64,000 bases of DNA. Source: Maribacter halichondriae. GTDB lineage: Bacteria; Bacteroidota; Bacteroidia; Flavobacteriales; Flavobacteriaceae. The notes beneath the pieces were generated by a model. It was given only the letters and a program-made list of their open reading frames with translations, was not told the DNA's origin and ran no database searches. Of the stretch, positions 37,970 to 47,010 are shown one piece after another. Position numbers and translations under genes: made by a program. Every line of letters starts with the position of its first letter. The first letter of the stretch is position 1. The stretch lies in the NCBI RefSeq assembly GCF_027474825.1, contig NZ_CP107030.1:248001-312000 (forward strand). The letters run 5' to 3'.

Positions 37970-38985
37970 GAGGCTGGTTTTGAATATTCTAATGTTCCTT
38001 TTTCGGCCATGGCCTTAAATTCTAACAATGATTTTCGAATGCCCTCAGAAATAGTGGTTAATGGAAGGTTTGAAAAGGTACTCGCAATTTTCGTATGGTC
38101 CAAATCACAGACAAAAAGGTTAGGGGGAGCGTTGTTTGTAATCGACAAAGATGCGAAATTGCCCATTCCCAGTTTTTCTGCTTCGTAGGCCGCTAACTCT
38201 AAAAATGATTTTATAGGAATGGTTTCTCCTTGAATATTGAATGCCCCAAAACCTTCGAAACTTTGTATAGTGACCGCTGCGAATTGGGCACCGACATCCT
38301 CTACAAAATGATAGTTCTCCCGACCTTGGTAAGGCATTTCAAAAGGCATTACTTCTCCCGAAACCGCTCCCATCGTTATTGCTTTTAAAGCATTCGTTGG
38401 AGCAGATGTTTTTCCTTTGTCCCGCCCTTTTCCGTAGGTCGTATTGATTCGCAAACAAACCGTTGAAACCTTCGTATTGTCATAAAACAAACGCGCCAAA
38501 TGTTCTCCGGCCAATTTCCAAATTCCATAATGATTGGGCGGAGCCAATGGTACCTCTTCAGAAATGATTTCCTGCGAATACATGGAACGCATTCCATAGA
38601 TCGCCGCGGAACTGGCGAATACAAAGCGTTTTAAATTCGGTAGCTTTTCAGCGGCATCGAATAGGGCCATAGAACCACCTGTATTTATTTCCATTCCACC
38701 AATATGGTCGCGTGAGCAATCAGGACTTTGATAGGCGCCCAAGTGGATGATGTGTGTTGGATTTACTTCGAGCAACACCTGTTCAATTTCAGAATAGTTT
38801 GAAACATCCAAAGTCACAAATTCTAAACGTGGGTCTAAGTCTTCACCTAACCATAGTTTTAAGGGGGCTGTATTATTGGAGCGGGAAGCGACCACTATTT
38901 TACCGACTTCTTCGGATTGTAATAGTTTATAAATAGTAACGGAACCGATACATCCTGTTCCGCCTGTAATGAATATTTTGTTCAT
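37966..38985 (-). CDS. NAD-dependent epimerase/dehydratase (extended SDR)
   Basis: A 339-residue extended short-chain dehydrogenase. I start at ATG 38985 (MNKIFITGGTGCIGS), since the GxxGxxG cofactor motif follows directly; the frame extends upstream to 39024 without conservation. The catalytic Ser and YxxxK appear as FASSAAIYG and NHYGIWKLAGE. Family members epimerise, dehydrate or oxidise sugars, often uronic acids or nucleotide sugars. It is coupled by a 4-base overlap to the Gfo/Idh gene downstream. A short hairpin lies between it and the alcohol dehydrogenase gene. Confidence 0.88.
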   Translation of the reverse strand: MNKIFITGGTGCIGSVTIYKLLQSEEVGKIVVASRSNNTAPLKLWLGEDLDPRLEFVTLDVSNYSEIEQVLLEVNPTHIIHLGAYQSPDCSRDHIGGMEINTGGSMALFDAAEKLPNLKRFVFASSAAIYGMRSMYSQEIISEEVPLAPPNHYGIWKLAGEHLARLFYDNTKVSTVCLRINTTYGKGRDKGKTSAPTNALKAITMGAVSGEVMPFEMPYQGRENYHFVEDVGAQFAAVTIQSFEGFGAFNIQGETIPIKSFLELAAYEAEKLGMGNFASLSITNNAPPNLFVCDLDHTKIASTFSNLPLTTISEGIRKSLLEFKAMAEKGTLEYSKPAS

Positions 38986-39012
38986 TAAATTATGTTTAAA
39001 CAAGGAAAAACA

Positions 39013-39038
39013 TCCCCCTAGCACCCTTCAAAGGGGGA
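39013..39038. repeat. TCCCCCT...AGGGGGA extragenic hairpin
   Basis: TCCCCCT (39013-39019) and AGGGGGA (39032-39038) can pair across a 12-base loop. It lies between two co-directional genes; a related C-rich/G-rich hairpin occurs at 41524-41542. Confidence 0.5.
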
Positions 39039-39043
39039 ATTCG

Positions 39044-40156
39044 TTAGTTCATTTTTACAACAGCTTTCATGTTTTTCGCTTTTATGGAATCTTCGAAGGC
39101 TTGGGTCACATTTTCAAAATCATAGAAATCGGTATAGTGTTCTGCGGGAAATACACCTGTAACCATCAACTTCATCGCCGACATGTAATCTTCTCTGCAT
39201 GAACCCATAGAACCTCTCATATTCATGGAAGTACGTGTCAAATGTGTTGCGTTTATGGAAACTTCTTGCCCGTAGGTTGCAATGACACAAATATCTCCCT
39301 CTGGTCGAACTACATCAATTGCTTCGGTCAATACCACGGGAACTCCTGAACATTCGATAAGTAAATCAACTTTGCCATTTGTCCCAAAAGGAACCCCGTT
39401 TTCGTCGGTGATTCCGTTTTGCAATTGGGAAGTTAAGGTGTTTTCCGGAGAAACCTCTAAAGTGATGAATCCTCTTTCTTTTGCTTTTTTAAGTCGAATG
39501 TCTCGGTCGTGTGCAATGCCCGTCACGGCTACTCTCGCCCCTGCAGCTCGAGCTACTTCCGCAGACATCAGTCCGATTATTCCGCAACCGGTAACCACAA
39601 CATCTTGCCCTGGATTAATATCACATTTATTATAAAGCGCATTTGTAATTATCGATAAAGGTTCTACCAAAGCACCTTGAGCTGGAGTCAAACCTTTCAT
39701 TAAGGGAACAACGCGATCCGATTCTAAAACCACACGTTGCCCAAAACCGCCATTTCTATGAAAGCCTATAATTTCTTTTTGCGGACAAAGATTCCATTTG
39801 GCAACGCTGCAAGCCGGACATTCTTCGTCTCGACATCCTAACATCGCCAAGGGGGTGAAAATATCCCCCACTTTAACATCGCCATGATCCCCCGGCCCTA
39901 ATTCCAAAACTTCTGCGCTGAATTCATGGCCGATTATTCGGGGGCGTTGTACCCAATCGAAATTAGCTTTGGCAATTGTAGCGCTGTTGTCCGAACCACA
40001 TATACCTGTGTATAACGTCTTAGCAAGAATTTCCCCTTCTTTCAATTCTGGAATCTCCATATCGACTACCGCTGCATTGCTTGTTACGGATACACCGGAA
40101 TTTGGATAGATTTTTTCCTTTCCTTTAAGACAAAAGCCTTTTGTTTTTTCTTTCAT
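39044..40156 (-). CDS. zinc-binding alcohol/sugar dehydrogenase (MDR family)
   Basis: A 370-residue medium-chain dehydrogenase. Catalytic zinc site: Cys53 in TGICGSD, His77-Glu78 in IIGHEFS. Structural zinc: four Cys (108, 113, 116, 124) in CRDEECPACSVAKWNLC. NAD-binding VTGCGIIGL. Similar to L-threonine, sorbitol and glucose dehydrogenases. Placed between two Gfo/Idh genes and an SDR gene, it probably oxidises a hydroxyl of a sugar or sugar acid, for example a lactone-forming or C3 oxidation step. The exact substrate is unknown. Confidence 0.9.
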   Translation of the reverse strand: MKEKTKGFCLKGKEKIYPNSGVSVTSNAAVVDMEIPELKEGEILAKTLYTGICGSDNSATIAKANFDWVQRPRIIGHEFSAEVLELGPGDHGDVKVGDIFTPLAMLGCRDEECPACSVAKWNLCPQKEIIGFHRNGGFGQRVVLESDRVVPLMKGLTPAQGALVEPLSIITNALYNKCDINPGQDVVVTGCGIIGLMSAEVARAAGARVAVTGIAHDRDIRLKKAKERGFITLEVSPENTLTSQLQNGITDENGVPFGTNGKVDLLIECSGVPVVLTEAIDVVRPEGDICVIATYGQEVSINATHLTRTSMNMRGSMGSCREDYMSAMKLMVTGVFPAEHYTDFYDFENVTQAFEDSIKAKNMKAVVKMN

Positions 40157-40189
40157 TTATTATTGATAATCGTTCGTATTGGATAGGTT

Positions 40190-40232
40190 ATTTCACAGAG
40201 TTACACAGAGAAAAAAGAGTTTCACAGAGAGT
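40190..40232. repeat. CACAGAG-rich repeat
   Basis: Three copies of CACAGAG (TTTCACAGAGTTACACAGAG..., TTTCACAGAGAG) lie in the 175-base gap between the alcohol dehydrogenase and Gfo/Idh genes. Similar tracts are frequent in Bacteroidetes intergenic DNA. The rest of the gap holds AT-rich sequence with no gene. Confidence 0.45.
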
Positions 40233-40331
40233 TTGCGATTAAAAATTCAAATATCAAATTCAAGTTCAAAAAGCCCTCACTTTTTACTTTCCACTTATTA
40301 CTTTTTACTGCTTACCGCTGTTGCCAAATGA

Positions 40332-41486
40332 TTACCTCCATTGAACTCCGGTATCTTTCCAGCTTTTTGATTTTGCGGATTCTAATACGGCTTCGCAAAC
40401 TTTTTGGGTTTCTTGGGCTTCCTTGAAAGTTGGGGAGCAAGGTTTACCTTCTCCCAAAGCCTTTAGAAAATCCGCCACTTGATGCACGAAACTATGTTCG
40501 TATCCTATTGATAATCCAGGCACCCACCATTTGTCCATATAGGGTTGGTCACCATCGGTAACGTGAATGGAACGCCATCCCCTTTCTATGGATTCATCGC
40601 GATGGTCGAAATATTCCAGTCGGGTCAACTCATGTAAATTCCACTTGATGGAAGCATGTTCTCCGTTGATTTCAAAAGTAAACAAGGCCTTATGACCTCT
40701 TGCATATCGTGTCGATTCGAAAAGTCCCAAAGAACCGTTGTCAAAATGACAGTGAAAGATACACGCATCATCAATACTCACTTTTTGTTTTTCACCGGTT
40801 CCCGTATGAACTCTTTCTTTAATAAAAGTTTCGGTCATTGCGGAAACATCTTTAATGCCTCCGTTCAACCACATGGCCGTATCGATACAATGCGCTAACA
40901 GATCTCCTGTTACTCCCGAACCTGCCGCGTCGTTATCTAAACGCCAAAGTCCTTCTCCACCTTGGGGGAGTTCGGGGCTGATGGTCCAGTCTTGTAAAAA
41001 GTTAGACCGAAAGTGAAAAATCTTACCCAATTTTCCTGCGTCTATTAACTGTTTCGCTAAAGTTACCGCTGGAATACGTCTATAATTAAAGTATACAGTA
41101 TTCGGAACACCCGCTTTTTCAATTGCATCGACCATAGGCTGTGCCTCAGCAACTGTTCGCGCCAACGGCTTTTCGCAAAGCACCATCTTGCCTGCCTCAG
41201 CAGCAGCTATAGCGATTTCCGCATGCATATTATTTGGCGTGCAAATATCAATGGCATCGATATCGTCACGCGCAATCAATTTTCGCCAATCGGTTTCTAT
41301 GGATTCATAACCCCATTGTTCTGCAAAGGCCTTTACCCTTTCTTCATTTCTTGCACAAACGGCTTTTAGAACAGGTTTGTATTTTAGCTCAGGGAAAAAA
41401 TCTCCCACACGTTTATAGGCGTTGGAATGGGTGCGGCCCATGAATCCGTAACCTACTAGGCCTACTCTTAGTTCTTTTTTGTTCAT
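40332..41486 (-). CDS. Gfo/Idh/MocA family oxidoreductase
   Basis: A 384-residue cytosolic enzyme: [20 protein letters not shown] (Rossmann), [30 protein letters not shown] with the Lys near residue 99, and a C-terminal domain with [15 protein letters not shown] carrying His. The long form and sequence resemble inositol or glycoside-3-dehydrogenase-like enzymes of the family. It follows a TIM-barrel isomerase gene (64-base gap with a hairpin), a pairing frequent in keto-glycoside and inositol pathways. Substrate unknown. Confidence 0.9.
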   Translation of the reverse strand: MNKKELRVGLVGYGFMGRTHSNAYKRVGDFFPELKYKPVLKAVCARNEERVKAFAEQWGYESIETDWRKLIARDDIDAIDICTPNNMHAEIAIAAAEAGKMVLCEKPLARTVAEAQPMVDAIEKAGVPNTVYFNYRRIPAVTLAKQLIDAGKLGKIFHFRSNFLQDWTISPELPQGGEGLWRLDNDAAGSGVTGDLLAHCIDTAMWLNGGIKDVSAMTETFIKERVHTGTGEKQKVSIDDACIFHCHFDNGSLGLFESTRYARGHKALFTFEINGEHASIKWNLHELTRLEYFDHRDESIERGWRSIHVTDGDQPYMDKWWVPGLSIGYEHSFVHQVADFLKALGEGKPCSPTFKEAQETQKVCEAVLESAKSKSWKDTGVQWR

Positions 41487-41523
41487 TTTTAATTAGTGTT
41501 ATCGTGAAAAGTCCTCCCCCTAA

Positions 41524-41542
41524 CCCCCTCCGAGGGAGGGGG
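41524..41542. repeat. CCCCCTCC/GGAGGGGG extragenic hairpin
   Basis: Perfect 8-base stem CCCCCTCC (41524-41531) / GGAGGGGG (41535-41542) with a GAG loop. A common C-rich/G-rich element in the gap between two minus-strand genes; it may reduce read-through from the isomerase gene. Confidence 0.55.
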
Positions 41543-41550
41543 AACTCCTT

Positions 41551-42600
41551 TTACTCTGCTTCATACCATCCGTGCATTTCACGCACTTTAATCATAGCGC
41601 CTAAAACATCGTTCCAGGTTTGTTGTTTCATCATAACTTCATTGGGGAACATGCAGCCGTCCCAACAGATGTGCTTGAACTTTTTCGTTAGGATTCCGTT
41701 TTCATCACGTAGCCAATGTCCGGCATCGACTGCTATATCCAATTTTCCATTGGGATCTGTGGCTTGACAATGTCTTCCGGTTTTATCATGGTCACCCGCT
41801 CCGAAGACCGTTCCATCATTTTGGGCGACGTGGAAATCTATAGTCCAAGGTCGAAGGGCCGCTGTCAGAGTTTTCAGTCCTTCAGTCAATGTTTCCCTAT
41901 CGTTCCAATCGAAATCTTTTGGTAAAATGCGTTCATCCTCTTTGTTATATCCAAGAAGATATAATAAGGTATGCGCCATATCGGCCTGAAAACCTATATT
42001 CGGTCTATCGACGGCCTCTAAGGTATTTAGCATTGTTTTCCAGCCGTGCATGCCGCCCCAGCAGATTTCGCCTTCGGCAGCTAAAGATTCACCATAATCG
42101 GCTGCGACATCACAAGCTTCACGAAAGGTCTGGGCGATTAGTTTTGTATTTCCGACTTCGTCTTTAGCCCAACTTTCGGGATCCACCGAAGAATCGATCC
42201 TGACGACCCCGTTGGGCCGGATTCCCATATCACCCAATTTCTTGCCAATTTCACAGGCCTTTCTCACTTGAGTAACGAAGTTTCCACGCTCTTCGGCTGA
42301 ACCCATGGCTGAGCCGCCACCTGTGCCCGCCCAAACAGGGGCTACAAAACTTCCGATTTCCAACTTATAGGAACGCACCTTATCAACCAACCGTTTCAAA
42401 TCATCGTCGGTCGAATCGATACTGACATGTGGATCTGCTAAAAACAAGTCGACACCATCAAATTTTTGACCGTTCACCTCCGCCTGTGACGTAAGTTTTA
42501 ACATCGTATCAAGGTCAATTGGGGGTTCAGAATCGGGTCCTTTGCCGACCACTCCAGGCCAAGAGGCGTTGTGGAGTTTGGGATAGTTGTTCTTTTGCAT
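41551..42600 (-). CDS. TIM-barrel sugar isomerase/epimerase-like protein
   Basis: A 349-residue xylose isomerase-like (beta/alpha)8 protein (PF01261). Visible barrel elements: [46 protein letters not shown] (metal-site Glu), [19 protein letters not shown] (Asp, His), [11 protein letters not shown] and DAGHWLRD. No signal peptide. It is the first gene of the minus-strand dehydrogenase group and divergent from an MFS gene. Family members act as isomerases, epimerases, dehydratases or keto-glycoside lyases; here a partner role for the Gfo/Idh enzymes is likely but unproven. Confidence 0.85.
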   Translation of the reverse strand: MQKNNYPKLHNASWPGVVGKGPDSEPPIDLDTMLKLTSQAEVNGQKFDGVDLFLADPHVSIDSTDDDLKRLVDKVRSYKLEIGSFVAPVWAGTGGGSAMGSAEERGNFVTQVRKACEIGKKLGDMGIRPNGVVRIDSSVDPESWAKDEVGNTKLIAQTFREACDVAADYGESLAAEGEICWGGMHGWKTMLNTLEAVDRPNIGFQADMAHTLLYLLGYNKEDERILPKDFDWNDRETLTEGLKTLTAALRPWTIDFHVAQNDGTVFGAGDHDKTGRHCQATDPNGKLDIAVDAGHWLRDENGILTKKFKHICWDGCMFPNEVMMKQQTWNDVLGAMIKVREMHGWYEAE

Positions 42601-42845
42601 TTTACTTGTATTTTAGATTTTCTGCTGATATTACTGTGTACAGACACAAGTTCACTAATTTAAATAAAAATCACCAACTGCCTAGTATAATAATTGTTGG
42701 TTTTATAAAACAGATGGTTATTTTGTGACAAACCGGCAAGACTTGAACAAATTAATTATGATAATAGCAAAAAAGTAAGTAAACTTATAGGCTGAAATAA
42801 CACTACGACCACAAAAAATAATAGTACAACCAAACAATTTAAATT
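42601..42845. promoter_or_regulatory. divergent regulatory region between isomerase and MFS operons
   Basis: A 245-base AT-rich region separates two divergent transcription units of the same sugar pathway, so it must hold promoters in both directions. I see no clear -33/-7 pair nor a convincing operator; CACCAACTGCC and TTGTTGGTTTT flank a weak inverted repeat. Left as a regulatory region by position only. Confidence 0.35.
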
Positions 42846-44114
42846 ATGGAAGATAAAAATTTCAATGCTGGTGTAAACACGAATCGGCTTTTTTATGGTA
42901 GTTGCTTTGCTTTGATAACAACTGCTTTTTCTTTTAGCCTTAGAGCTGGTGTGTTACCAGAACTACAAGAAGCCTTTGGGTTAACCGCCGGACAACTAGG
43001 GGATATCAACATGATGTGGTTTCTTGGTTTCCCGATTGCCATGATAGTGGGAGGATTGACATACCATACCATTGGCCCTAAGAGAATTATGGAATTTGCA
43101 TTCTTCGCACACACACTCGGAATTCTGCTGACTATTTTTGCCGGAGGATACTGGACTTTAATAATTTCAACACTTTTTATCGGATTGGGCAATGGCTGTA
43201 CTGAAGCTGCCTGCAATCCAATGATAGCCGATAGTGCTACTGGTAAACGAATGAATACCCTGATGAATCGATTCCACATGTGGTTTCCGGGAGGGATTGT
43301 AATAGGGAGTCTTGTCAGTTATTTCATGACCAAAATGAATTTGGGATGGCAAGCTCAGATTTGGATTATTTTAGTGCCAACCATAATTTATGCATACCTT
43401 TTCTTTGGCCAAAAGTTTCCTAAACCAAGAGTCCAAGAGGCTAAAACGTTAAAAGGGAATTTAAAAGGTATGGCATCTCCCATCTTTATATTTATAGCGA
43501 TTTGTATGGCGATGACCGCGATTACAGAGTTCGTGCCCAACCAATGGGTACAATTGATTCTAGCGAAAAGTGGTGCGGCTCCCATGTTAATTTTAGCTTT
43601 AATCAGTGGCGTTATGGCAATCGGTCGTTATTTTGGAGGAGATTTTGTCCACAAGTTTGATCAGACCGGCGTTCTTTTGGGATCTGCAATTTTAGCTGCC
43701 CTAGGTATCTTTTTGCTGAGTACGCAAACAGGTGCCATGACCTATGTTGCAGCAGTTATTTTTGCCTTGGGCATTTGCTACTTTTGGCCAAATATGATTG
43801 GCTTTGTAGCAGAAAAAATACCTAAGAGCGGAGCATTGGGTATGTCGGTCATCGGGGCGATCGGTATGTTCATGACGGCCAATATGCAGCCTATTTTTGG
43901 CGGTTGGATCGATGCAGCACGTGAAAAAGCAACTTCGATGGGACTATCTGGCGATGCCATGGAATTAGCGACTGGACAGGAAACCCTTAAGACTATGACG
44001 CTTTTTCCAGGAATATTAATTGTCTTGTTTACCATTTTATATTTTTGGATGAAAAACAGAAACAAAACAACGGCCGCCGATGCTACTAGCGGTCAGCCTG
44101 CGACTGAGCTCTAA
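42846..44114 (+). CDS. MFS transporter, nucleoside/sugar permease-like
   Basis: A 422-residue inner-membrane transporter with about 12 hydrophobic helices. The start MEDKNFNAGVNTNRLFYGSC is cytosolic; features such as ELQEAFGLTAGQLGDINMMWFLGF, GLGNGCTEAACNPMIAD and RFHMWFPGGIVIGSLVSY resemble sugar permeases of the FucP/NupG neighbourhood of the MFS. It leads a plus-strand unit with a TIM-barrel isomerase, ThuA and PIG-L genes, and probably imports the sugar or keto-sugar they process. Confidence 0.88.
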   Translation: MEDKNFNAGVNTNRLFYGSCFALITTAFSFSLRAGVLPELQEAFGLTAGQLGDINMMWFLGFPIAMIVGGLTYHTIGPKRIMEFAFFAHTLGILLTIFAGGYWTLIISTLFIGLGNGCTEAACNPMIADSATGKRMNTLMNRFHMWFPGGIVIGSLVSYFMTKMNLGWQAQIWIILVPTIIYAYLFFGQKFPKPRVQEAKTLKGNLKGMASPIFIFIAICMAMTAITEFVPNQWVQLILAKSGAAPMLILALISGVMAIGRYFGGDFVHKFDQTGVLLGSAILAALGIFLLSTQTGAMTYVAAVIFALGICYFWPNMIGFVAEKIPKSGALGMSVIGAIGMFMTANMQPIFGGWIDAAREKATSMGLSGDAMELATGQETLKTMTLFPGILIVLFTILYFWMKNRNKTTAADATSGQPATEL

Positions 44115-44130
44115 GAATAAAAGAAAGAGA

Positions 44131-44148
44131 TTCCGGCCTTCGCCGGAA
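44131..44148. repeat. TTCCGGC-CTTC-GCCGGAA hairpin
   Basis: Perfect 7-base stem with a CTTC loop in the context GAGATTCCGG...GGAATGACAA, a common flavobacterial extragenic repeat. Located between the MFS gene and the isomerase gene, it could attenuate transcription. Confidence 0.55.
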
Positions 44149-44168
44149 TGACAATTAATATTTTATTT

Positions 44169-45007
44169 ATGAAAATAGGAATGAACATGCTCCTCTGGAC
44201 CAATCACGTGACGGAGGAGCATTATCATATTGTAGACAACCTAAAGAAAACCGGATACGACGGTATCGAACTCTATATGGGCGATGGAGACATTTCGCAC
44301 TACACCAAACTCGGGAACCATTTTGCGGATTTAGGTCTAGGAGTAACCACGGTTACCGGACTTGCACCCGAAGAAAATATTTCAAGTAAAGATGCAAGTG
44401 TTCGTCAGGCAGGCTTAGACCGACTAAAATGGGCCATCGATAATGCTGAAGCGTTGGGGGCCGAGAATATTTGTGGGCCGATCCATTCCAGTTTTGCTTA
44501 CTTCACCAGACAACCGCCTACGCAAGACGAACGAAAACGGAGTGCCGAAATGCTGCGTCATGCCGCCGAGTACGCCGGGCAAGCCAACATCATGCTTTGT
44601 CCTGAGGCATTGAACCGTTTTGAATGCTATCTCTATAATACTATGGCCGATTTGAAAACTTTGGTGGAAGCCGTCGATCACCCCAACTTGGGGGCCATGT
44701 ACGATACGCATCATAGCAATATTGAAGAAAAAGTCAATCCGGAGCTTTGAAAACCATTGCACCCGTATTAAAACATATCCATATCAGTGAAAATGATCGT
44801 GGTACGCCAGGAAGTGGACAAGTGCAGTGGGACGATGTTTTTCCTACTATCAAAGAAATCGGTTACGATGGTTGGTTGACGATTGAGGCTTTTAGTACGA
44901 TTATTCCAGAGTTTGCCAATGCCATTAACGTTTGGAGAGACTATTCGCCATCCAAGGAAATCTATACCGAGGGATTGAAATTCATAAAAGCTGGAATCGG
45001 GGCTTAA
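44169..45007 (+). CDS. TIM-barrel sugar isomerase/epimerase, frameshifted
   Basis: Restored length 279 residues, the normal size of hydroxypyruvate isomerase/tagatose-3-epimerase-like proteins. The start is ATG 44169 (MKIGMNMLLWTNHV). Barrel elements: YDGIELYMGDGD, LCPEALNRFECYLYN (metal Glu), LGAMYDTHHSNIEE (Asp, His), HIHISENDRGTPGSGQVQWDD and WLTIEAFS (Glu). The frame breaks after KVNPE at 44743-44744; one more A or G gives KVNPEALKTIAPVLKHIHISEN. It is 54 bases after the MFS gene. Related enzymes epimerise free ketoses at C3 or act on keto-glycosides. Confidence 0.87.
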
Positions 45008-45025
45008 TTTCAAAATATACCATTT

Positions 45026-46150
45026 ATGAAGAAGCTATATCTATTTTTATTTTGTTGTGTTCTGATTTCCTGTGGAGAAAAAACCGAGAAAAAGAAAGCA
45101 GCGGAAAGGGAGGTTGAAAAGATTTTGGAAGCCCCAAAACAATTGTTAACCTTCGAAGGAAATAGCGATAATGCAAAGCATATTGTTTTGGTTTCCGGGG
45201 ATGAGGAATACCGTTCCGAGGAAGCATTGCCACAGTTGGCAAAAATATTATCAACGCATCATGGATTCAAATGCACGGTTCTTTTCGCACAAGATCCTGC
45301 AAAGCCAGGAATTGTCAATGCGAACTATGTCAAGAATATTCCGGGCTTGGAAGCTTTGGATTCCGCCGATATGATGGTCTTGTTCACGAGGTTCCGTGCG
45401 TTGCCTGATGAACAGATGCAACATTTCGACAAATACTTGAAAGCAGGTAAACCTTTAGTAGGTATTCGCACAGCCACCCATGCTTTCAATTTTCAAAAAG
45501 ATTCTACTTCTAATTTTAGGCACTATGGTAACTACTCCCAAGGTGACAAAACAGAATGGACGGATGGTTTCGGGCGTTTGGTACTCGGTGAAAAATGGCA
45601 TACCCACCATGGGTATCATAAACATCAAAGCACGCGCGGAGTGATTGCAGAGGACGCAGGGTCACATCCGATAGTAAACGGAATCGAGAGCGGTTCAATT
45701 TGGGGGCCGACCGATGTCTACGGGGTACGTTTGCCCTTACCGGGAGACAGTCAGCCCATCATTTTGGGGCAGGTCATCAATAGGAAAAGTGAATTTGATG
45801 AAAATGATATTTTCTTTGGGATGAAACCTACCGATACAGAACTCGCCACAGAAAACAACGAGGGTCTAGAAGTCAATAAAATTCTTATGCCCATTGCTTG
45901 GACCAAAAGCTACCAACTGCCAGATGGCAAAAAAGGAAAAGCGTTCACCTCTACCATTGGTTCGGCCACCGATATGTTGAATGAAAGTGTTCGTAGGTTA
46001 TTGATCAACGGTGTTTTCTGGGCCATGGACGAAACCGTGGCTGAAAAAGCAAATGTGGAGTTGGTCGGAGATTTTAATCCTTCTGCGTACGGTTTTAAGA
46101 CCGATGAATATTGGGTCGATAAAAACCTTAACATTGAAGACCTCGAATAA
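45026..46150 (+). CDS. ThuA domain lipoprotein
   Basis: A 374-residue exported lipoprotein (VLISCGEK, Cys16) with a ThuA-like glutamine-amidotransferase-type fold (PF06283): HIVLVSGDEEYRSEEALPQLAKIL, ADMMVLFTRFRALPDEQM, GKPLVGIRTATHAF, and HGYHKHQSTRGV. ThuA-type proteins are linked to 3-keto-disaccharide metabolism (trehalose utilisation). The C-terminus has PIAWTKSYQLPDGKKGKAF and VRRLLINGVFWAM. It sits 18 bases after the isomerase gene, suggesting work on the same keto-sugar outside the cytoplasm. Activity unproven. Confidence 0.82.
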   Translation: MKKLYLFLFCCVLISCGEKTEKKKAAEREVEKILEAPKQLLTFEGNSDNAKHIVLVSGDEEYRSEEALPQLAKILSTHHGFKCTVLFAQDPAKPGIVNANYVKNIPGLEALDSADMMVLFTRFRALPDEQMQHFDKYLKAGKPLVGIRTATHAFNFQKDSTSNFRHYGNYSQGDKTEWTDGFGRLVLGEKWHTHHGYHKHQSTRGVIAEDAGSHPIVNGIESGSIWGPTDVYGVRLPLPGDSQPIILGQVINRKSEFDENDIFFGMKPTDTELATENNEGLEVNKILMPIAWTKSYQLPDGKKGKAFTSTIGSATDMLNESVRRLLINGVFWAMDETVAEKANVELVGDFNPSAYGFKTDEYWVDKNLNIEDLE

Positions 46151-46188
46151 ATCGGGTAGCAAAAAGAAAATTCTAAACATAGGTTCTC

Positions 46189-47010
46189 ATGAAAAAATTA
46201 AATTATAATTCCGTATTGCTTACTTTTTCTATTTTCATGTTGTTAGGCACAACACTGACCTATTCTCAAGAATCTTTGGAGGGAAAGGTTTTGATGGCTG
46301 TTTTTGCGCATCCTGATGATGAGATGACCGTTGCGCCGATATTATCGAAATATGTCGACGAAGGTGCTCAAGTATATCTTGTTATCTGTACGGACGGTCG
46401 TTTGGGCACCAATGATTTTACGGATCATGAGGCAGGCGAAGGCTTGGTGGCCCTACGTAAGGAAGAGATGAAGTGCGCCGCCGAAAAACTGGGGGTTGAA
46501 TTAATACATCTTGATTATCATGACCAATTACGTGCGGGGGAAGGCTATGACGGCCATGTACCGCATGCTAGACAATTAATAATCGAACTTGAAGGCATTA
46601 TTACCGAAAAGAAGCCCGATGCCCTGATTACATGGGGTCCTGACGGCGGAAGCACTCATATGGACCATCGTTTGGTCGGAGCCTCAGTTACACAGGTCTT
46701 CACCAGTAAAATTTGGGATAAAACGAAAAAACTCTACTACGTGGGCAATCCCTCCAATCTTATTGAAGAACCGGAACGAAAGAAATTGGCGGGGCAAGAC
46801 CCAAGCTATTTGAATGTACACATAACGTATTCGGATGCAGATGCCGAAAAGGCCATAGAGTCTTTGAAATGCCACAAAAGTCAAGTATCCCCTGATATGA
46901 TTAAATGGAAAGAGGAGTCGCGTGCAAAATCTAATTCTACTATTTACTTACGAGAGTTCGTTGCTCCAAAGGAAAAAAGAATTCCGTATTTGAGTAATTC
47001 CGATGCTTAA
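46189..47010 (+). CDS. PIG-L family deacetylase
   Basis: A 273-residue exported LmbE/PIG-L protein (PF02585) with a Sec signal ending near TYSQ (residue 26). Zinc and catalytic motif AHPDDEM (about residues 40-46) and the second ligand region STHMDHRLVG. Family members remove N-acetyl groups from amino-sugar conjugates. It is the last gene of the MFS-isomerase-ThuA unit, 38 bases after ThuA, and its stop overlaps the end of the convergent TonB receptor gene by 4 bases. Substrate unknown. Confidence 0.9.
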   Translation: MKKLNYNSVLLTFSIFMLLGTTLTYSQESLEGKVLMAVFAHPDDEMTVAPILSKYVDEGAQVYLVICTDGRLGTNDFTDHEAGEGLVALRKEEMKCAAEKLGVELIHLDYHDQLRAGEGYDGHVPHARQLIIELEGIITEKKPDALITWGPDGGSTHMDHRLVGASVTQVFTSKIWDKTKKLYYVGNPSNLIEEPERKKLAGQDPSYLNVHITYSDADAEKAIESLKCHKSQVSPDMIKWKEESRAKSNSTIYLREFVAPKEKRIPYLSNSDA

